Origin: Deltaproteobacteria bacterium
Lineage (GTDB): Bacteria; Desulfobacterota; GWC2-55-46
DNA: 64,000 nt
Assembly (NCBI GenBank): GCA_016177845.1
Contig: JACOUO010000016.1
Location: forward strand, 62,001-126,000
Reading direction: 5' to 3'
Part shown: positions 17,533-27,116 of the stretch, piece by piece
Numbering within the stretch: position 1 is the first letter of the stretch
Layout of the letters: the number at the start of each line of letters is the position of its first letter
The notes under the pieces: generated by a model
The model's input: only the letters and a program-made list of their open reading frames with translations
Told to the model about the DNA's origin: nothing
The model's database searches: none
Program-made: the position numbers and the translations under genes

Positions 17533-20500
17533 CTAATCTTCTTCTTTGTCCATTTGCCTGTTCTTGAAGAATTCATAGTAAAGCAGAGGCACTGCTACGA
17601 GGGTCAGGCCTGTTGCAGCAACCGCACCGAACATCATCGAGATGGCAAGCCCCTGGAATATGGGGTCAAAGAGCATCACAAAAGAGCCGACAACAACGGC
17701 AAGGGCTGTCAGCAGTATCGGCCTGAACCTTACCGCGCCGGCCTTGAGGACGGCTTCTTTCAGAGGCATTCCCTTTTCCCACTCCATCTGGATGAAGTCA
17801 ACAAGGAGTATGGAGTTCCTTACAATTATGCCTGCAAGGGCAATGAAGCCTATCATGGAAGTAGCCGTAAAGAACGCGTTGAAAATCCAATGGCCCGGAA
17901 GAATGCCCACAAGCGTAAGCGGTATCGGAGCCATTATGATAATAGGAGTTATGAAGTTCCTGAACCATGCGACGACAAGTATATAGATGAGCACAAGCAC
18001 TGCGGCAAAGGCAATGCCCAGATCCCTGAACACCTCATAGGTGATGTGCCACTCTCCGTCCCACTTCATCGCGTATTTTGTATCAAGCCACGGCTGAACC
18101 GCTGAGAACTGCTCAAGTTCATAGCCTGCGGGTACCTTCATCTCTTTTATCTTTGCCTTCATATCAAGGATGGCGTACACAGGGCTTTCCGCAGTGACTG
18201 CCACATCCCCGACTACATAGGTCACATTCTTGAGATTTTTGTGATAGATGGTCTTGTCTTCCGTTGTCTCTTTTACGCGCACAAGCTCTGAGAGAGGCAC
18301 GAGGCTGCCGCTTGGCGAAGGCACTCCGATTCCTTTGAGCGAAGACAGGTCAGCCCTCTCTTCGATTGGCATTCTCAGGTAGAGTTCCACAGGCTCCTTT
18401 GCGTTGTCCACATGGAGAAGCCCCGCGCCCATGCCTGAGAGAGCTATTCTTAAACTCTGGGACACAGCCTCCGTGGTGATGCCGTTTAAAGAGGCCTTAT
18501 CCTTATCAACATCAAATACAAGTTTCCTCTGGTCATCTTCAACATACCAGTCAACATCAACTACGCCTTCGGTATTTTCAAATACATCCATTACCTGCCG
18601 GGCTACCGCAACCTGCCCTTTTGTATCAGGGCCGTAAATCTCGGCTACAAGCGTGCTTAATACAGGAGGGCCCGGAGGTATTTCAGCAATCTTGAGCCTT
18701 GCCCCGTATTTGTCGCCTATTTTCTTCATCTCAGACCTGAGCCGCTTTGCTATGTCATGGCTCTGGTCAGACCTTTCATCCTTACCGACAAAGTTCACCT
18801 GAATATCTGCCACATTGCTTCCCATGCGCAGGAAGTAATGGCGCACAAGCCCGTTGAAGTTATATGGCGCGGACGCACCGATATAGCTCTGGAAGTCAGT
18901 CACCTCAGGCACTGTCTTTAAATACTCGCCAAGCTCCCTTGTAAGTTTTGCCGTCTCTTCAAGGGTTGTGCCTTCAGGCATATCGATGATTATCTGCAGT
19001 TCGCTCTTGTTGTCAAAGGGCAGCATCTTCACAGTGACGCCCTTGAAGGGGATAAGGAGCATCGCAAGCAGAAGCAGGAACGCGACTATTCCAAGGGCTA
19101 TGAGCCGCTTGCTCCTGTGCTCGATAAATGGGGTTAAGGTCTTTGCGTAGAATGCGTGGAATTTGGAATCTTCCTCTTCCGCTTCTTCGTGCTTTACATG
19201 CCTCAAGACTTTATAGCTCAGCCACGGGCTTACGATAAACGCTACTAAAAGAGAAAAAAGCATTGCCGCCGATGCGCCCACAGGAATTGGCCTCATGTAA
19301 GGGCCCATAAGGCCTGAGACAAATGCCATGGGAAGGAGCGCGGCGATGACGGTGAAGGTTGCAAGTATGGTTGGATTTCCGACCTCGTCAACAGCGTGTA
19401 CTGCGGTATCTATGCTTACGCCCTTGAGCTTGAAATGCCGGTGAATGTTTTCAACCACGACGATTGCGTCATCTACAAGGATACCGATTGAGAAGATGAG
19501 CGCAAAGAGAGTTACTCTGTTAAGCGTGTAACCGTAGAGGTGGTTGACAAGCAATGTCAGCGCAAGGGTAACAGGTACTGCTACAGCGACGACAAGCGAC
19601 TCCCTCCAGCCGAGCGCAAGGGCGATGAGGATGATGACAGAGATAGTGGCTATCATCATGTGCTCTAAAAGCTCGTCTGATTTTTCTTTTGCAGTTTCAC
19701 CGTAGTTGCGGGTAGTGGTTACATTTATGCCTTGAGGTATTATCTCGCCTTTGAGGGCTTCGACTTTCTTCAATGCCTCATGGCTGACAACGCTTGCGTT
19801 TGCGCCCTTTTTCTTTGAGACCGCTATTGTTACAGCCTCAAACTGGGCAGTGGAATTGTCCTTTGCCTCAATGCCTTTATGCGCTGCTGCAGGCCCCACG
19901 CCCATGAATACATAATTGGCAGGCTCTTCAGGCCCGTCCGTTACTTCAGCCACATCCCTGAGGTAAACCGGCCTTCCTCCGTGAACTCCGACAACGGAGG
20001 ACCTGACCTCATCGGCATTTTTGAGGTATCCGCCTGTTTCGACAAGTATCTCCTTATTGCCTGAAGGGAATGCGCCTGAACGGATATTGAAGTTCGCCTT
20101 CTGGAGCGCGCCCATTATCTGGAAAGGCGACTGGGAATAAGCCCTGAGGCGGGCTGCATCGAGGTTGATGCGCACCTGCCTTTTCTGCCCGCCTATTACG
20201 GCTGTCTCAGATACGTCTTTGTCTTTTTTAATCTCATCCGCAAGCGCTGTGGCTACACTTCTAAGCTCATAGCCTGAGTACCTCTCGCTCCATAATGTAA
20301 GCGAAAGTATCGGGACATCATCTATTGAGCGCGGTTTGACAAGGGGTTGTGTTACGCCCGGAGGTATCCTGTCATAGTTGCTCATGAGCTTATTGTAGAG
20401 CTTTACAATGCTGTCTTCCATGTTCTCGCCCACATAGAACCTTACGATAGTAAGGTTCTGCCCCGGGCTTGCTATGGAGTAGACATATTCAACGCCTTTA

Positions 20501-20736
20501 ATCTCCCACAGGAGTTTTTCCATGGGGGTGGTTACGCGCTCTTCAACCTCTTTAGCGGAAGCTCCGGGATAGCTCACAAAAACATCTATCATCGGGACGA
20601 CAATCTGGGGCTCTTCTTCCCTTGGTGTCACGATTACGGCAAAGATGCCGAGCAGGAGAGAGGCCGCTACAATCAGAGGGGACAGTTTTGATTTTATGAA
20701 CGCCTTTGCAATTTTTCCTGATATGCCGATGCTCAT
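17533..20736 (-). CDS. RND efflux transporter, inner-membrane pump
   Basis: This 1067-residue pump has the duplicated RND fold: TM1 near residue 20, a large periplasmic loop, a helix cluster at about 335-475, a second large loop, and a final cluster at about 880-1050. The TM4 proton-relay pair is present in [17 protein letters not shown]. It resembles the broad AcrB/MdtB-like group without the charged heavy-metal signature, so substrate class is open. It lies about 20 bases after its adaptor gene and forms a tripartite system with the adaptor and TolC genes upstream on the same strand. Confidence 0.94.
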   Translation of the reverse strand: MSIGISGKIAKAFIKSKLSPLIVAASLLLGIFAVIVTPREEEPQIVVPMIDVFVSYPGASAKEVEERVTTPMEKLLWEIKGVEYVYSIASPGQNLTIVRFYVGENMEDSIVKLYNKLMSNYDRIPPGVTQPLVKPRSIDDVPILSLTLWSERYSGYELRSVATALADEIKKDKDVSETAVIGGQKRQVRINLDAARLRAYSQSPFQIMGALQKANFNIRSGAFPSGNKEILVETGGYLKNADEVRSSVVGVHGGRPVYLRDVAEVTDGPEEPANYVFMGVGPAAAHKGIEAKDNSTAQFEAVTIAVSKKKGANASVVSHEALKKVEALKGEIIPQGINVTTTRNYGETAKEKSDELLEHMMIATISVIILIALALGWRESLVVAVAVPVTLALTLLVNHLYGYTLNRVTLFALIFSIGILVDDAIVVVENIHRHFKLKGVSIDTAVHAVDEVGNPTILATFTVIAALLPMAFVSGLMGPYMRPIPVGASAAMLFSLLVAFIVSPWLSYKVLRHVKHEEAEEEDSKFHAFYAKTLTPFIEHRSKRLIALGIVAFLLLLAMLLIPFKGVTVKMLPFDNKSELQIIIDMPEGTTLEETAKLTRELGEYLKTVPEVTDFQSYIGASAPYNFNGLVRHYFLRMGSNVADIQVNFVGKDERSDQSHDIAKRLRSEMKKIGDKYGARLKIAEIPPGPPVLSTLVAEIYGPDTKGQVAVARQVMDVFENTEGVVDVDWYVEDDQRKLVFDVDKDKASLNGITTEAVSQSLRIALSGMGAGLLHVDNAKEPVELYLRMPIEERADLSSLKGIGVPSPSGSLVPLSELVRVKETTEDKTIYHKNLKNVTYVVGDVAVTAESPVYAILDMKAKIKEMKVPAGYELEQFSAVQPWLDTKYAMKWDGEWHITYEVFRDLGIAFAAVLVLIYILVVAWFRNFITPIIIMAPIPLTLVGILPGHWIFNAFFTATSMIGFIALAGIIVRNSILLVDFIQMEWEKGMPLKEAVLKAGAVRFRPILLTALAVVVGSFVMLFDPIFQGLAISMMFGAVAATGLTLVAVPLLYYEFFKNRQMDKEED

Positions 20737-20758
20737 ACGAGTCCTTTTAAAAAAAATG

Positions 20759-21877
20759 CTATTTTACAACTGCGCCGTCCGCTGCCTTTTCCGCGCCTTC
20801 TATAATTATCTTTTCGCCCGGGTTAAGCCCTGAGAGAATTTCAATATTATCTCCGTCACTGCTCCCAAGCCTCACAAGCCTGTAAGTGAGAACATTTTTC
20901 TCATCAACTGTATATACGCCGGTAAGCTGTCCCTTTGAGATAATCGATGATTTTGGAACTGCGAGCACGGTCTTTTTATCTCCGGGGAATTTTACCCTTC
21001 CGTAAAGCCCTGTCCTGAGCCCTTCATCTTTCAATGAAATTTTTACAAGGAATGTGCGCGAGGCCGGGTTTATTGAGGGCACTATCTCTGATATCCTTCC
21101 CTGAATGTCTCTACCCAAAGAATCGATTGTCACCTCAACAGGCATGCCTGTCTTTATTTTGTCCAGAAGCCTCTCATCCACATTTACCTCGAGCGTATAT
21201 GAAGAGGTGTCTTCAATAGTAAGGAGCGGCATTCCGGGTGAAGCCATGCTTCCCACATCTATCTTCTTCTCGGTAACTACACCGGATACGGGTGAGGTTA
21301 TCTTTGCGTAACCCCTGTAAACGCGGGCTTCGCTTACTCCTGCTTCAGCCCTTTTTATTGATTCCTGCATGCGCTCGTAATCAAGGCGCGCAGCATTCCT
21401 CTGCGTGGTGATGGTATCAAACTCCTGCTGTGAAACTGCCTTTTGGTCATAGAGCTTTTTATACCTTTCATAAGTTGAGTCCATCAGGAGCATCTGCTGC
21501 CTTGTTGCCTCAAGCCCTCGTAAGGCTTCCTGCTTGCCTGCTTCAGCGCCTTTGACTTTCTGTGCGATGTCGCTGTCATCGATTGTCATAAGGAGTGCGC
21601 CTTTTTTCACTCGGTCGCCTTCGGCAACATTGATGGAGGTCACTGTGCCCATTGCCTTGCTTGCTACCGAGCTTATTGACTTTGCCTTTACAGAGCCTGA
21701 TATTTCAAGGGACTCAGTGCTTTCAGATGTCTGTATTTGGGCGACCTTGATTCCCGTCACTTCCTGCCGTTTCACCTCGGCCGTGCCTGGGCCGACCTTT
21801 TCTCCGCATCCGGTGAGGATAAGGGGAGCGGCAAATATGGCCGCACCCAAAAACATAGGCATAAAAAATCTCTTCAT
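20759..21877 (-). CDS. RND periplasmic adaptor (membrane fusion lipoprotein)
   Basis: This 372-residue adaptor has a clear lipoprotein signal (lipobox LTGC, Cys near residue 24). Domains follow in order: a barrel-sandwich half ([23 protein letters not shown]), a coiled-coil hairpin (about 105-175), the second lipoyl half ([23 protein letters not shown]), a beta-barrel and a membrane-proximal domain ([23 protein letters not shown] is the usual end region). It would bridge the RND pump to TolC. It overlaps the upstream tolC gene by four bases. Confidence 0.93.
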   Translation of the reverse strand: MKRFFMPMFLGAAIFAAPLILTGCGEKVGPGTAEVKRQEVTGIKVAQIQTSESTESLEISGSVKAKSISSVASKAMGTVTSINVAEGDRVKKGALLMTIDDSDIAQKVKGAEAGKQEALRGLEATRQQMLLMDSTYERYKKLYDQKAVSQQEFDTITTQRNAARLDYERMQESIKRAEAGVSEARVYRGYAKITSPVSGVVTEKKIDVGSMASPGMPLLTIEDTSSYTLEVNVDERLLDKIKTGMPVEVTIDSLGRDIQGRISEIVPSINPASRTFLVKISLKDEGLRTGLYGRVKFPGDKKTVLAVPKSSIISKGQLTGVYTVDEKNVLTYRLVRLGSSDGDNIEILSGLNPGEKIIIEGAEKAADGAVVK

Positions 21878-23226
21878 TTCATTCCTCCGGCAGCGCTGTC
21901 AAGATTCAAATCCTTTAAAAGAGTGCCGCTTTCGTAGCTCAGGTTCGCTACTGCTGTGCGGTACTCGTTTTTTTTCACCACAACATTTGCCCTTGCGTTG
22001 TCAAGGCTCACCTGTGCGTCAAGCAGGTCAATGATGGGTGAGAGCGAGTTCTCATACCTTGCCCTTACAAGCCTCTCGCCTTCCTCGGCTGTCTTTACAG
22101 CGGCCTCTGAAAGCTCGGCGTTCTTCTTCGCCTCTTCTACCCCAAGGTATGCCTCATGTATCTTGTATGATACTGTCTTTTTCAAGCCTTCGAGATATTC
22201 GGCAGCCTCAAGTGCCTTGTACTTTGCCTTTGCTGTCTCGTGCTTTCTCAGCGTGCCGTCAAATATGCTCCACCTTAAAAATGCCGATACCTGCCAGCTG
22301 TTCCCTTCGCCGCCGAAAGGGGTATCGTGGTCATTGAGCATATACGCGCCGCCAAGCCCTATCATCGGGTAATAATCTGATTTGGCAAGCTCGATATTGT
22401 TTTTTGCGTTATCGTATCTCATCTGAAGGGATTTGATGTCTTTCCTTGAGAGAGAGACCTGTGAGTAGTGGTCTACGGATTTAAGCTCAAGCTGAGGAGT
22501 ATCACCCATAATAGATACCGGCTCAGTAAGGCCGAGCAGAAGGCCGAGCGTGCGCTTTGCCATTGAGTGGTTCTTCTTCGCGCTTATAAGCCTCTGCTCT
22601 GATTCGGCCACAAGGGTACGCGCCCGCAGCACATCCGAGTACAGGCCGAGCTTTGCGTCATACCTGAGTTCCGCAAGCCTCAGGTGCTCTTTTGCGTCCT
22701 CTACGCCTTTTTTAGCTGCCTCGACAAATTCACCTGAGCTGTTTATCATAAGGGCTGTCCTTATGATGTTGAAGGCGACCTCTTCTTTTTTCCGTGTAAG
22801 GTCTTCCTGTTTGGCGGAGAACTCCTGCTTTGCCATCTTAAGCCCTATGTACGCCTTCCTCACATATAAAGGCTGTTCAAAAGAGATTGAGGTCTGAAAG
22901 TCATTGATAGCGTCAGGATTGTTGAGCGACGGTATCGCAAAGTCAGCGGTTGTAAACCTCTCCTGATTGAGCTTTGCGGCAAAGGCGAGGGTAGGGTTTG
23001 TTGTCCTCATGAATCGCTCTTCGAAATTTATCTTTGGAAGCAGGTTGCTTCTGGCTATCCCGATATCCTCTCCTGCCGCGCTCACTGAATTATCAAAGGC
23101 CCGAAGCTCAGGGTTGCCCTTCATGGCAAGCGAGAGCGCGTCATTTATAGAAAGGGTACGCTCATCAGCATGCGCGAGAGCTGAAAAACATAAAAGGGCC
23201 AATATGCCTGAAAGTAGTCTTTTCAT
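21874..23226 (-). CDS. TolC-family outer membrane efflux protein
   Basis: This 450-residue precursor has a signal peptide of about 20 residues (ending AHA) and the two-fold TolC pattern, with helices near 145-215 and 340-430 and the NARANVVVKKNEYRTAVANL end segment. It is the outer-membrane component of the RND system encoded after it. Its start overlaps the end of the sulfide:quinone oxidoreductase gene by four bases, so pump and oxidoreductase appear to be one transcription and translation unit, an unusual combination. Confidence 0.92.
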   Translation of the reverse strand: MKRLLSGILALLCFSALAHADERTLSINDALSLAMKGNPELRAFDNSVSAAGEDIGIARSNLLPKINFEERFMRTTNPTLAFAAKLNQERFTTADFAIPSLNNPDAINDFQTSISFEQPLYVRKAYIGLKMAKQEFSAKQEDLTRKKEEVAFNIIRTALMINSSGEFVEAAKKGVEDAKEHLRLAELRYDAKLGLYSDVLRARTLVAESEQRLISAKKNHSMAKRTLGLLLGLTEPVSIMGDTPQLELKSVDHYSQVSLSRKDIKSLQMRYDNAKNNIELAKSDYYPMIGLGGAYMLNDHDTPFGGEGNSWQVSAFLRWSIFDGTLRKHETAKAKYKALEAAEYLEGLKKTVSYKIHEAYLGVEEAKKNAELSEAAVKTAEEGERLVRARYENSLSPIIDLLDAQVSLDNARANVVVKKNEYRTAVANLSYESGTLLKDLNLDSAAGGMK

Positions 23227-24494
23227 TGCCGCTTGCTCTCATCCTCAAGTTTTTTGATGCTGATGGTATTGAGTATCAGTTTTTCGTAGAAAGGCTCGCT
23301 TACGCCTTTTTTCATCTTCCTTATGAAGTACTTCTCAAAGGCTACCTTTGCCAGATGCACCCATTTGCCTTTTTTCGCCCATGTCACATTCCTGGGCGGA
23401 ATCTGCGGCATGGCAACAAACGCTATCCCGTTATCGCCCATATCGGCAAGGCAGATGGCGTTCCATGTTGCCTTTGCGTGGGCAGGCGCACCTTCTATTG
23501 CGGCCTTGATATTGTGCGCTGTAGCAGTTACCATACTTTCTATCATGTAGCCTGTCTTGGGCACTCCGGTGGGGACAGGGGTAGCCTCAATAGGCGCAAT
23601 GGCAATGCACACGCCCACGGAATATATGTTGTTGTACTTTGGCGACCTCTGGAATTCATCCACTATGACAAAACCCTTTGGGTTGCAGAGCCCTTCCACC
23701 TTTGCTACAGCGTCAACCCCTTTGAAAGAGGGGATTATCATCGAGAGCTTGAACGGGATTTCTTTTTCGCCCTCTCCGAGCACCTCTATTGTCATCTTTT
23801 CTTTTTCCACTTTTTTTATCTTGGCGTTCGTGTGCCAGCTTATGTGTCTCTGGCGGAGCTCATGCTCAAGAAGGCTCTTTGAGTCTCCCACGCCCGCAAG
23901 TCCCATGTGGCCGATATAAGGCTCAGGCGTGATGAATGTCATCGGGACTTTGTTGCGGATGCCTTTGTTCCTTAAGTCGGAATCGAGTATGAAACTGAAC
24001 TCATACGCAGGGCCGAAGCAGGAAGCGCCCTGTGCCGCGCCGACGATTATTGGGCCGGGGTTTTCTACAAATTTTTTATATTCTTCATAGGTCTTCTCCG
24101 CGTGGTCAACGGTGCAGACTGAGGCAGTATTGCCGTTTGGGCCGAGCCCTTCCACATCTTCAAAGGCAAGCTTTGGCCCTGTTGCTATCACAAGGTAATC
24201 GTAGGGCACAATCGTGCCTGCTATGGTTGTAACTTCGTTTTTTATCGGGTCTATTGTCTGTGCTGCTTCGGCTAAGAACCTGATGCCTTTTTTCTCAAGG
24301 TAGGGCCTTACGGGAAAGCTTATGTCTTTCCTTGTGCGCCAGCCTACGGCGACCCAGGGGTTTGAGGGTATGAAATGGAAGTTTTCGTAATTGGAGATGA
24401 CAGTTACTTCGTGGTCTGCGCCCAAGACCTCTTTTATCTCGTAAGCTGCCGGAAGCCCGCCTGTTGAAGCCCCTATAATGACAATCCTTGCCAT
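23223..24494 (-). CDS. sqr: Sulfide:quinone oxidoreductase
   Basis: This 423-residue flavoprotein oxidises sulfide to polysulfide or sulfur and passes electrons to quinone at the membrane surface. The N-terminal FAD site is IVIIGASTGGLPAAYEI; the SQR hallmark GAAQGASCFGPAYEF surrounds Cys159. Cys127 (ASVCTVDHAE) and Cys348 (NAICLADMGDNGIAFVAMP) complete the three catalytic cysteines known from SQR structures, which separates it from NDH-2 and flavocytochrome c. The C-terminal amphipathic segment (AKVAFEKYFIRKMKKG) fits membrane attachment. AAGGAGG lies before the ATG. The arsR-DUF2892 unit upstream suggests sulfide-responsive control, although a terminator separates them. Confidence 0.9.
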   Translation of the reverse strand: MARIVIIGASTGGLPAAYEIKEVLGADHEVTVISNYENFHFIPSNPWVAVGWRTRKDISFPVRPYLEKKGIRFLAEAAQTIDPIKNEVTTIAGTIVPYDYLVIATGPKLAFEDVEGLGPNGNTASVCTVDHAEKTYEEYKKFVENPGPIIVGAAQGASCFGPAYEFSFILDSDLRNKGIRNKVPMTFITPEPYIGHMGLAGVGDSKSLLEHELRQRHISWHTNAKIKKVEKEKMTIEVLGEGEKEIPFKLSMIIPSFKGVDAVAKVEGLCNPKGFVIVDEFQRSPKYNNIYSVGVCIAIAPIEATPVPTGVPKTGYMIESMVTATAHNIKAAIEGAPAHAKATWNAICLADMGDNGIAFVAMPQIPPRNVTWAKKGKWVHLAKVAFEKYFIRKMKKGVSEPFYEKLILNTISIKKLEDESKRQ

Positions 24495-24621
24495 ACTTCT
24501 ACCTCCTTGGGTTGAATGCGTTCTGTTACTTTCCCTTTGGCAGCTTGAAAGGGAGCAGGTAAGAAGAGGCCGGGGGGCTTAAGACAGGTATTTCCCCTGC
24601 AAGCTGATGATATATTATAGC

Positions 24622-24654
24622 TAAAAAAAATCCGGTGGGGTGATACCCCACCGG
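24622..24654 (-). terminator. Terminator after the arsR-DUF2892 unit
   Basis: On the minus strand CCGGTGGGG, a five-base loop and CCCCACCGG are followed by ATTTTTTTT. It separates the short arsR-DUF2892 transcript from the sqr-efflux genes downstream. Confidence 0.88.
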
Positions 24655-24674
24655 TAGAGCTGAAAAGGGCGGCC

Positions 24675-24881
24675 TTAAGCGGTTGTGCAGCAGTCGCCTT
24701 TGACGCCGAGCTTTTTAAGGAAAGTCATCATCGGGCACCAGTTTGTGAAAAATGACTGGAAGAGGTTAAGGCCGATAAATGCCGTGAAGAGGAGCCAGTA
24801 TTCGGAATGCACCCTTGAGAGAACGAGGGAAATGATGATAAAAACACCTGCGATAAGTCTAAGATATCTATCTACTGTCAT
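24675..24881 (-). CDS. DUF2892 (YgaP-like membrane domain) protein
   Basis: This 68-residue protein has two hydrophobic segments (about residues 8-24 and 28-44). The pattern VDRYLRLIAGVFIIISLVL, then NLFQSFFTNWCPMM, then GVKGDCCTTA is the DUF2892/YgaP transmembrane module. In E. coli the same module is fused to a rhodanese domain in YgaP, next to the ArsR-type regulator YgaV. Here it stands alone, directly after an arsR gene (24-base gap) and upstream of sqr. The paired Cys near the end and the Cys in NWCPMM suggest sulfur handling, which is inference. Confidence 0.85.
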   Translation of the reverse strand: MTVDRYLRLIAGVFIIISLVLSRVHSEYWLLFTAFIGLNLFQSFFTNWCPMMTFLKKLGVKGDCCTTA

Positions 24882-24905
24882 AAAAGCCTCCTGATTTGTA
24901 ATATT

Positions 24906-25229
24906 TTATTTTTTAATCCTCTTTGCGAGCTTCTCTCCCTCTTCTATCTGTTCGAGGAGCACAGCCTTCATAAGGGAGCATGCCTCGATGATCTTAGGGT
25001 TATTTATGCTGTAGAAGATATTAACCCCGTCACGCCGTGTCTTTACAACCTTGCGCTGCCTGAGCACTGCCAGATGCTGGGATACATTGGCCTTTGTAAT
25101 CTCAAGCCTTTCAACAAGCTCCCCTACGGAGAGCTCACCCTCTTTCAAGGCTGCTATGATCTCAAGCCTCTTGGGGTTCGCCAAGGTCTTACATATTTCT
25201 GCCTGTAGTTCGAAGACTTCGTTTTTCAT
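24906..25229 (-). CDS. ArsR family transcriptional regulator
   Basis: This 107-residue winged-helix regulator has the recognition region ITKANVSQHLAVLRQRKVVKTRRDGVNIFYS typical of ArsR/SmtB. The metal-binding ELCVCDL motif of ArsR is absent; the only cysteines are Cys13 and Cys84, one near each end of the fold. Two separated cysteines forming a disulfide or polysulfide bridge are known in sulfide sensors of the SqrR/BigR type, and the neighbouring DUF2892 and sqr genes support such a role. The pair is not at the SqrR positions, so this is inference. No ribosome binding site precedes the ATG, and the -10 box is seven bases from it. Confidence 0.9.
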   Translation of the reverse strand: MKNEVFELQAEICKTLANPKRLEIIAALKEGELSVGELVERLEITKANVSQHLAVLRQRKVVKTRRDGVNIFYSINNPKIIEACSLMKAVLLEQIEEGEKLAKRIKK

Positions 25230-25235
25230 ACTTGC

Positions 25236-25264
25236 ATTATTGCGAAATTTCGAAACAATGTCAA
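25236..25264 (-). promoter_or_regulatory. arsR promoter with an embedded palindromic operator
   Basis: On the minus strand, TTGACA (25264-25259), a 17-base spacer and AATAAT (25241-25236) form a near-consensus promoter. The spacer contains the palindrome CGAAATTTCG (25243-25252), extending imperfectly to TTG...CAA. An ArsR dimer bound there would block RNA polymerase, consistent with autorepression. Transcription should start at or beside the ATG, giving a leaderless message. Confidence 0.75.
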
Positions 25265-25306
25265 GAGGAAAATAGATAAAGGGGAAAAATTTTTATTTGG
25301 GCAACT

Positions 25307-25418
25307 CAAGCCGTCATTCCCGAATGTCTGTATCGGGAATCCGGTAAAGATTTTGACCTGCCCCTTTCATTGGGGAATACCAAAGATTGTCATTGCGAGC
25401 AAAGCGAAGCAATCTGTC
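25307..25418 (+). repeat. Dispersed intergenic repeat
   Basis: This copy carries both hairpin modules, GTCATTCCCGAATGTCTGTATCGGGAAT and GTCATTGCGAGCAAAGCGAAGCAAT, in the same order as at 8341-8635. Confidence 0.8.
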
Positions 25419-25878
25419 TTTGATTTTTCCCCCCTCCCTTTATGGGAGGGGGAAAAGTGAAAACTATCCCTTACCCCTGCCCTCTCCCACAAGGGGAGAG
25501 GGAGAAAACTGCTGTCATTGCGAGGAGCGAATCGATGAGGCAATCTTTTTTGTATTTTGTTTTTGAAAAACCATGAGGGCGTTAATGGCGAAGCATACCC
25601 TAAGGGAGGCAGGGCGAGCGAGCCGAGGGGCTGCGGGAGCGTAAGCGACCTAAGCGGTGAAGCGAGCGGATCGGGGAGGAGCGGGGGTGGCGAGCCATTC
25701 GCCCGAAAGAGTCCGACAGGGCGTTAAAGTTAAAACAGCACTGAGCTGACTACATATTTTCTTTCCTTATTCTTGTCTTTAAAGCCTGCCGCTGTGCTTT
25801 TTTTTTGCGCGCTGGGCTTGCCCCTCAGGTCATTAGCTCCGTTCGCTAATAAATACTGAAGCCCGCCCTCTCCCTAAT

Positions 25879-25996
25879 CAAGCTGTCATTCCCGAATGTC
25901 TCTATCGGGAATCCAGTATTAAAGATTCTGGACTGCCCCCTTTCGTTGGGAAAATACCAAAGGCCGTTGTTGTGAACAGAGTGAAAGCAATCTGTT
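25879..25996 (+). repeat. Dispersed intergenic repeat
   Basis: A full copy in which the second module has drifted (GTTGTTGTGAACAGAGTGAAAGCAAT). The first hairpin module is intact. Confidence 0.8.
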
Positions 25997-26150
25997 TTTT
26001 TACCCCTCATCCCAACCCCTCTACCACAAGCTATTTTTGAGATTGTATTTTGGCGGGCATAGCCCATTCTATAGTTTCCTTTTCATAGGAATGGCCATTT
26101 GAATTTTAGGATAAAATGGGGTTAGAAAGAAAAATGCCTTTGATTATTGC

Positions 26151-27017
26151 TTAGAGGGCTTGGACAGTCTTGGATTTTCTGGAGGCCTGCTCGTGCAGGA
26201 TGCGCTCTATAGTGTCCACATCCGCGTTGAACGGCAGGACAATATCTGAGTGTGAGGCCGGGGGAACGACAAGGGAGTCGTTAAAAGGGGTATTTTTGAG
26301 CTTTAGATTGTAAGCCGTTATCATCAGTGGCTCAAGATTGATGACATCCTGAATATTATAGGCAAGGAGTGTCTCAAGGGCCTTTACATTCCTGTTCCTC
26401 TTGTAATCATTCCACAGGAGGACGGCAAAGTATCCGTCAAGCCCGTCAAGTTCGCCCCTGTCTATGCCTATCTGCTTTTCACAGCCTTTAAGCCCGCCCC
26501 TGAAGCCTAAGTCTCTGAGAATGTATCTCAGGTCAATGTGCGCCTGAGGCATCCTCATCCTGAAGTGATTCTCGATAAAAGGCACATCAAAGCACTTGCC
26601 GTTGTATGTGACGATAACCTTGTATTCCTCGATGTCTTTTTTGAAATTGTCGAGGTTCTCACCTCTTACATAATAGCGGACATTTTTACCGTCATAAAGG
26701 GATATGGCGGTTATATACCCGTAGGGGCCGGCAAATCCGTTTGTTTCAATATCGATGTAGGCGATTGAGTCCCTGTAGTGCGGGAAGATCCTCCAGTGCT
26801 CTTTTGCGTGAAGCAGTGCGCTGAAGTAGTTCGGGTTTCCGGCATCGAACTGCTCCAAAGACTCATTGACGAGGAGCTTGAAAGACGGAACTCTCCTGGT
26901 GAGTACGGTTTCGCGGGAATTCAGAAGGGCTTCCCAGGATAATATTCCTTTATCCCAAAGGCGGCGTTCGAATTTAGGGCCGATACCTGGTATATGGCAG
27001 AAAGTGTTTTTTAACAT
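26151..27017 (-). CDS. RNase H-like DEDD 3'-5' exonuclease family protein (YprB-like)
   Basis: The 288-residue protein has an N-terminal helix-hairpin-helix-like segment (IPGIGPKFERRLWDKGI) followed by an RNase H-fold exonuclease domain (about residues 80-250). Exo I is YIDIETNG with the metal-binding Asp and Glu, Exo II is VTYNGKCFDVPFIENHF, and Exo III is AYNIQDVINL with Tyr and Asp. This matches the YprB/RNase_H_2 family of presumed nucleases. The C-terminal 40 residues look unstructured. It is a single gene facing away from the asparaginase-type gene, and its biological substrate is not known. Confidence 0.85.
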   Translation of the reverse strand: MLKNTFCHIPGIGPKFERRLWDKGILSWEALLNSRETVLTRRVPSFKLLVNESLEQFDAGNPNYFSALLHAKEHWRIFPHYRDSIAYIDIETNGFAGPYGYITAISLYDGKNVRYYVRGENLDNFKKDIEEYKVIVTYNGKCFDVPFIENHFRMRMPQAHIDLRYILRDLGFRGGLKGCEKQIGIDRGELDGLDGYFAVLLWNDYKRNRNVKALETLLAYNIQDVINLEPLMITAYNLKLKNTPFNDSLVVPPASHSDIVLPFNADVDTIERILHEQASRKSKTVQAL

Positions 27018-27116
27018 TATGGAAAGACCAAAGTTTTTAATATTTTAGCACAGGTGTGTCCATAAACCTATTTAATTATCTGATATAGTCTATAAAAAGA
27101 GGGAAGGAAATCCCTG

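Larger units (their letters stand above)
25265..26150. other. Intergenic repeat island without protein genes
   Basis: This gap of almost 900 bases holds two full copies of the dispersed repeat (25307-25418 and 25879-25996), a lone GTCATTGCGAGG...GCAATC module (25511-25550), a CCCTCTCCCACAAGGGGAGAGGG palindrome near 25485, a purine- and GC-rich tract (25570-25735) and a GCTCCGTTCGCTAATAAATACTGAAGC fragment near 25840 that recurs elsewhere. No convincing protein gene was found. Confidence 0.7.

Noticed and set aside
17512-18105. Open frame of 197 codons on the plus strand within the RND pump gene
   Set aside because: The RND pump on the other strand is unmistakable, and this frame's translation is rich in charged and aromatic residues with no family resemblance.
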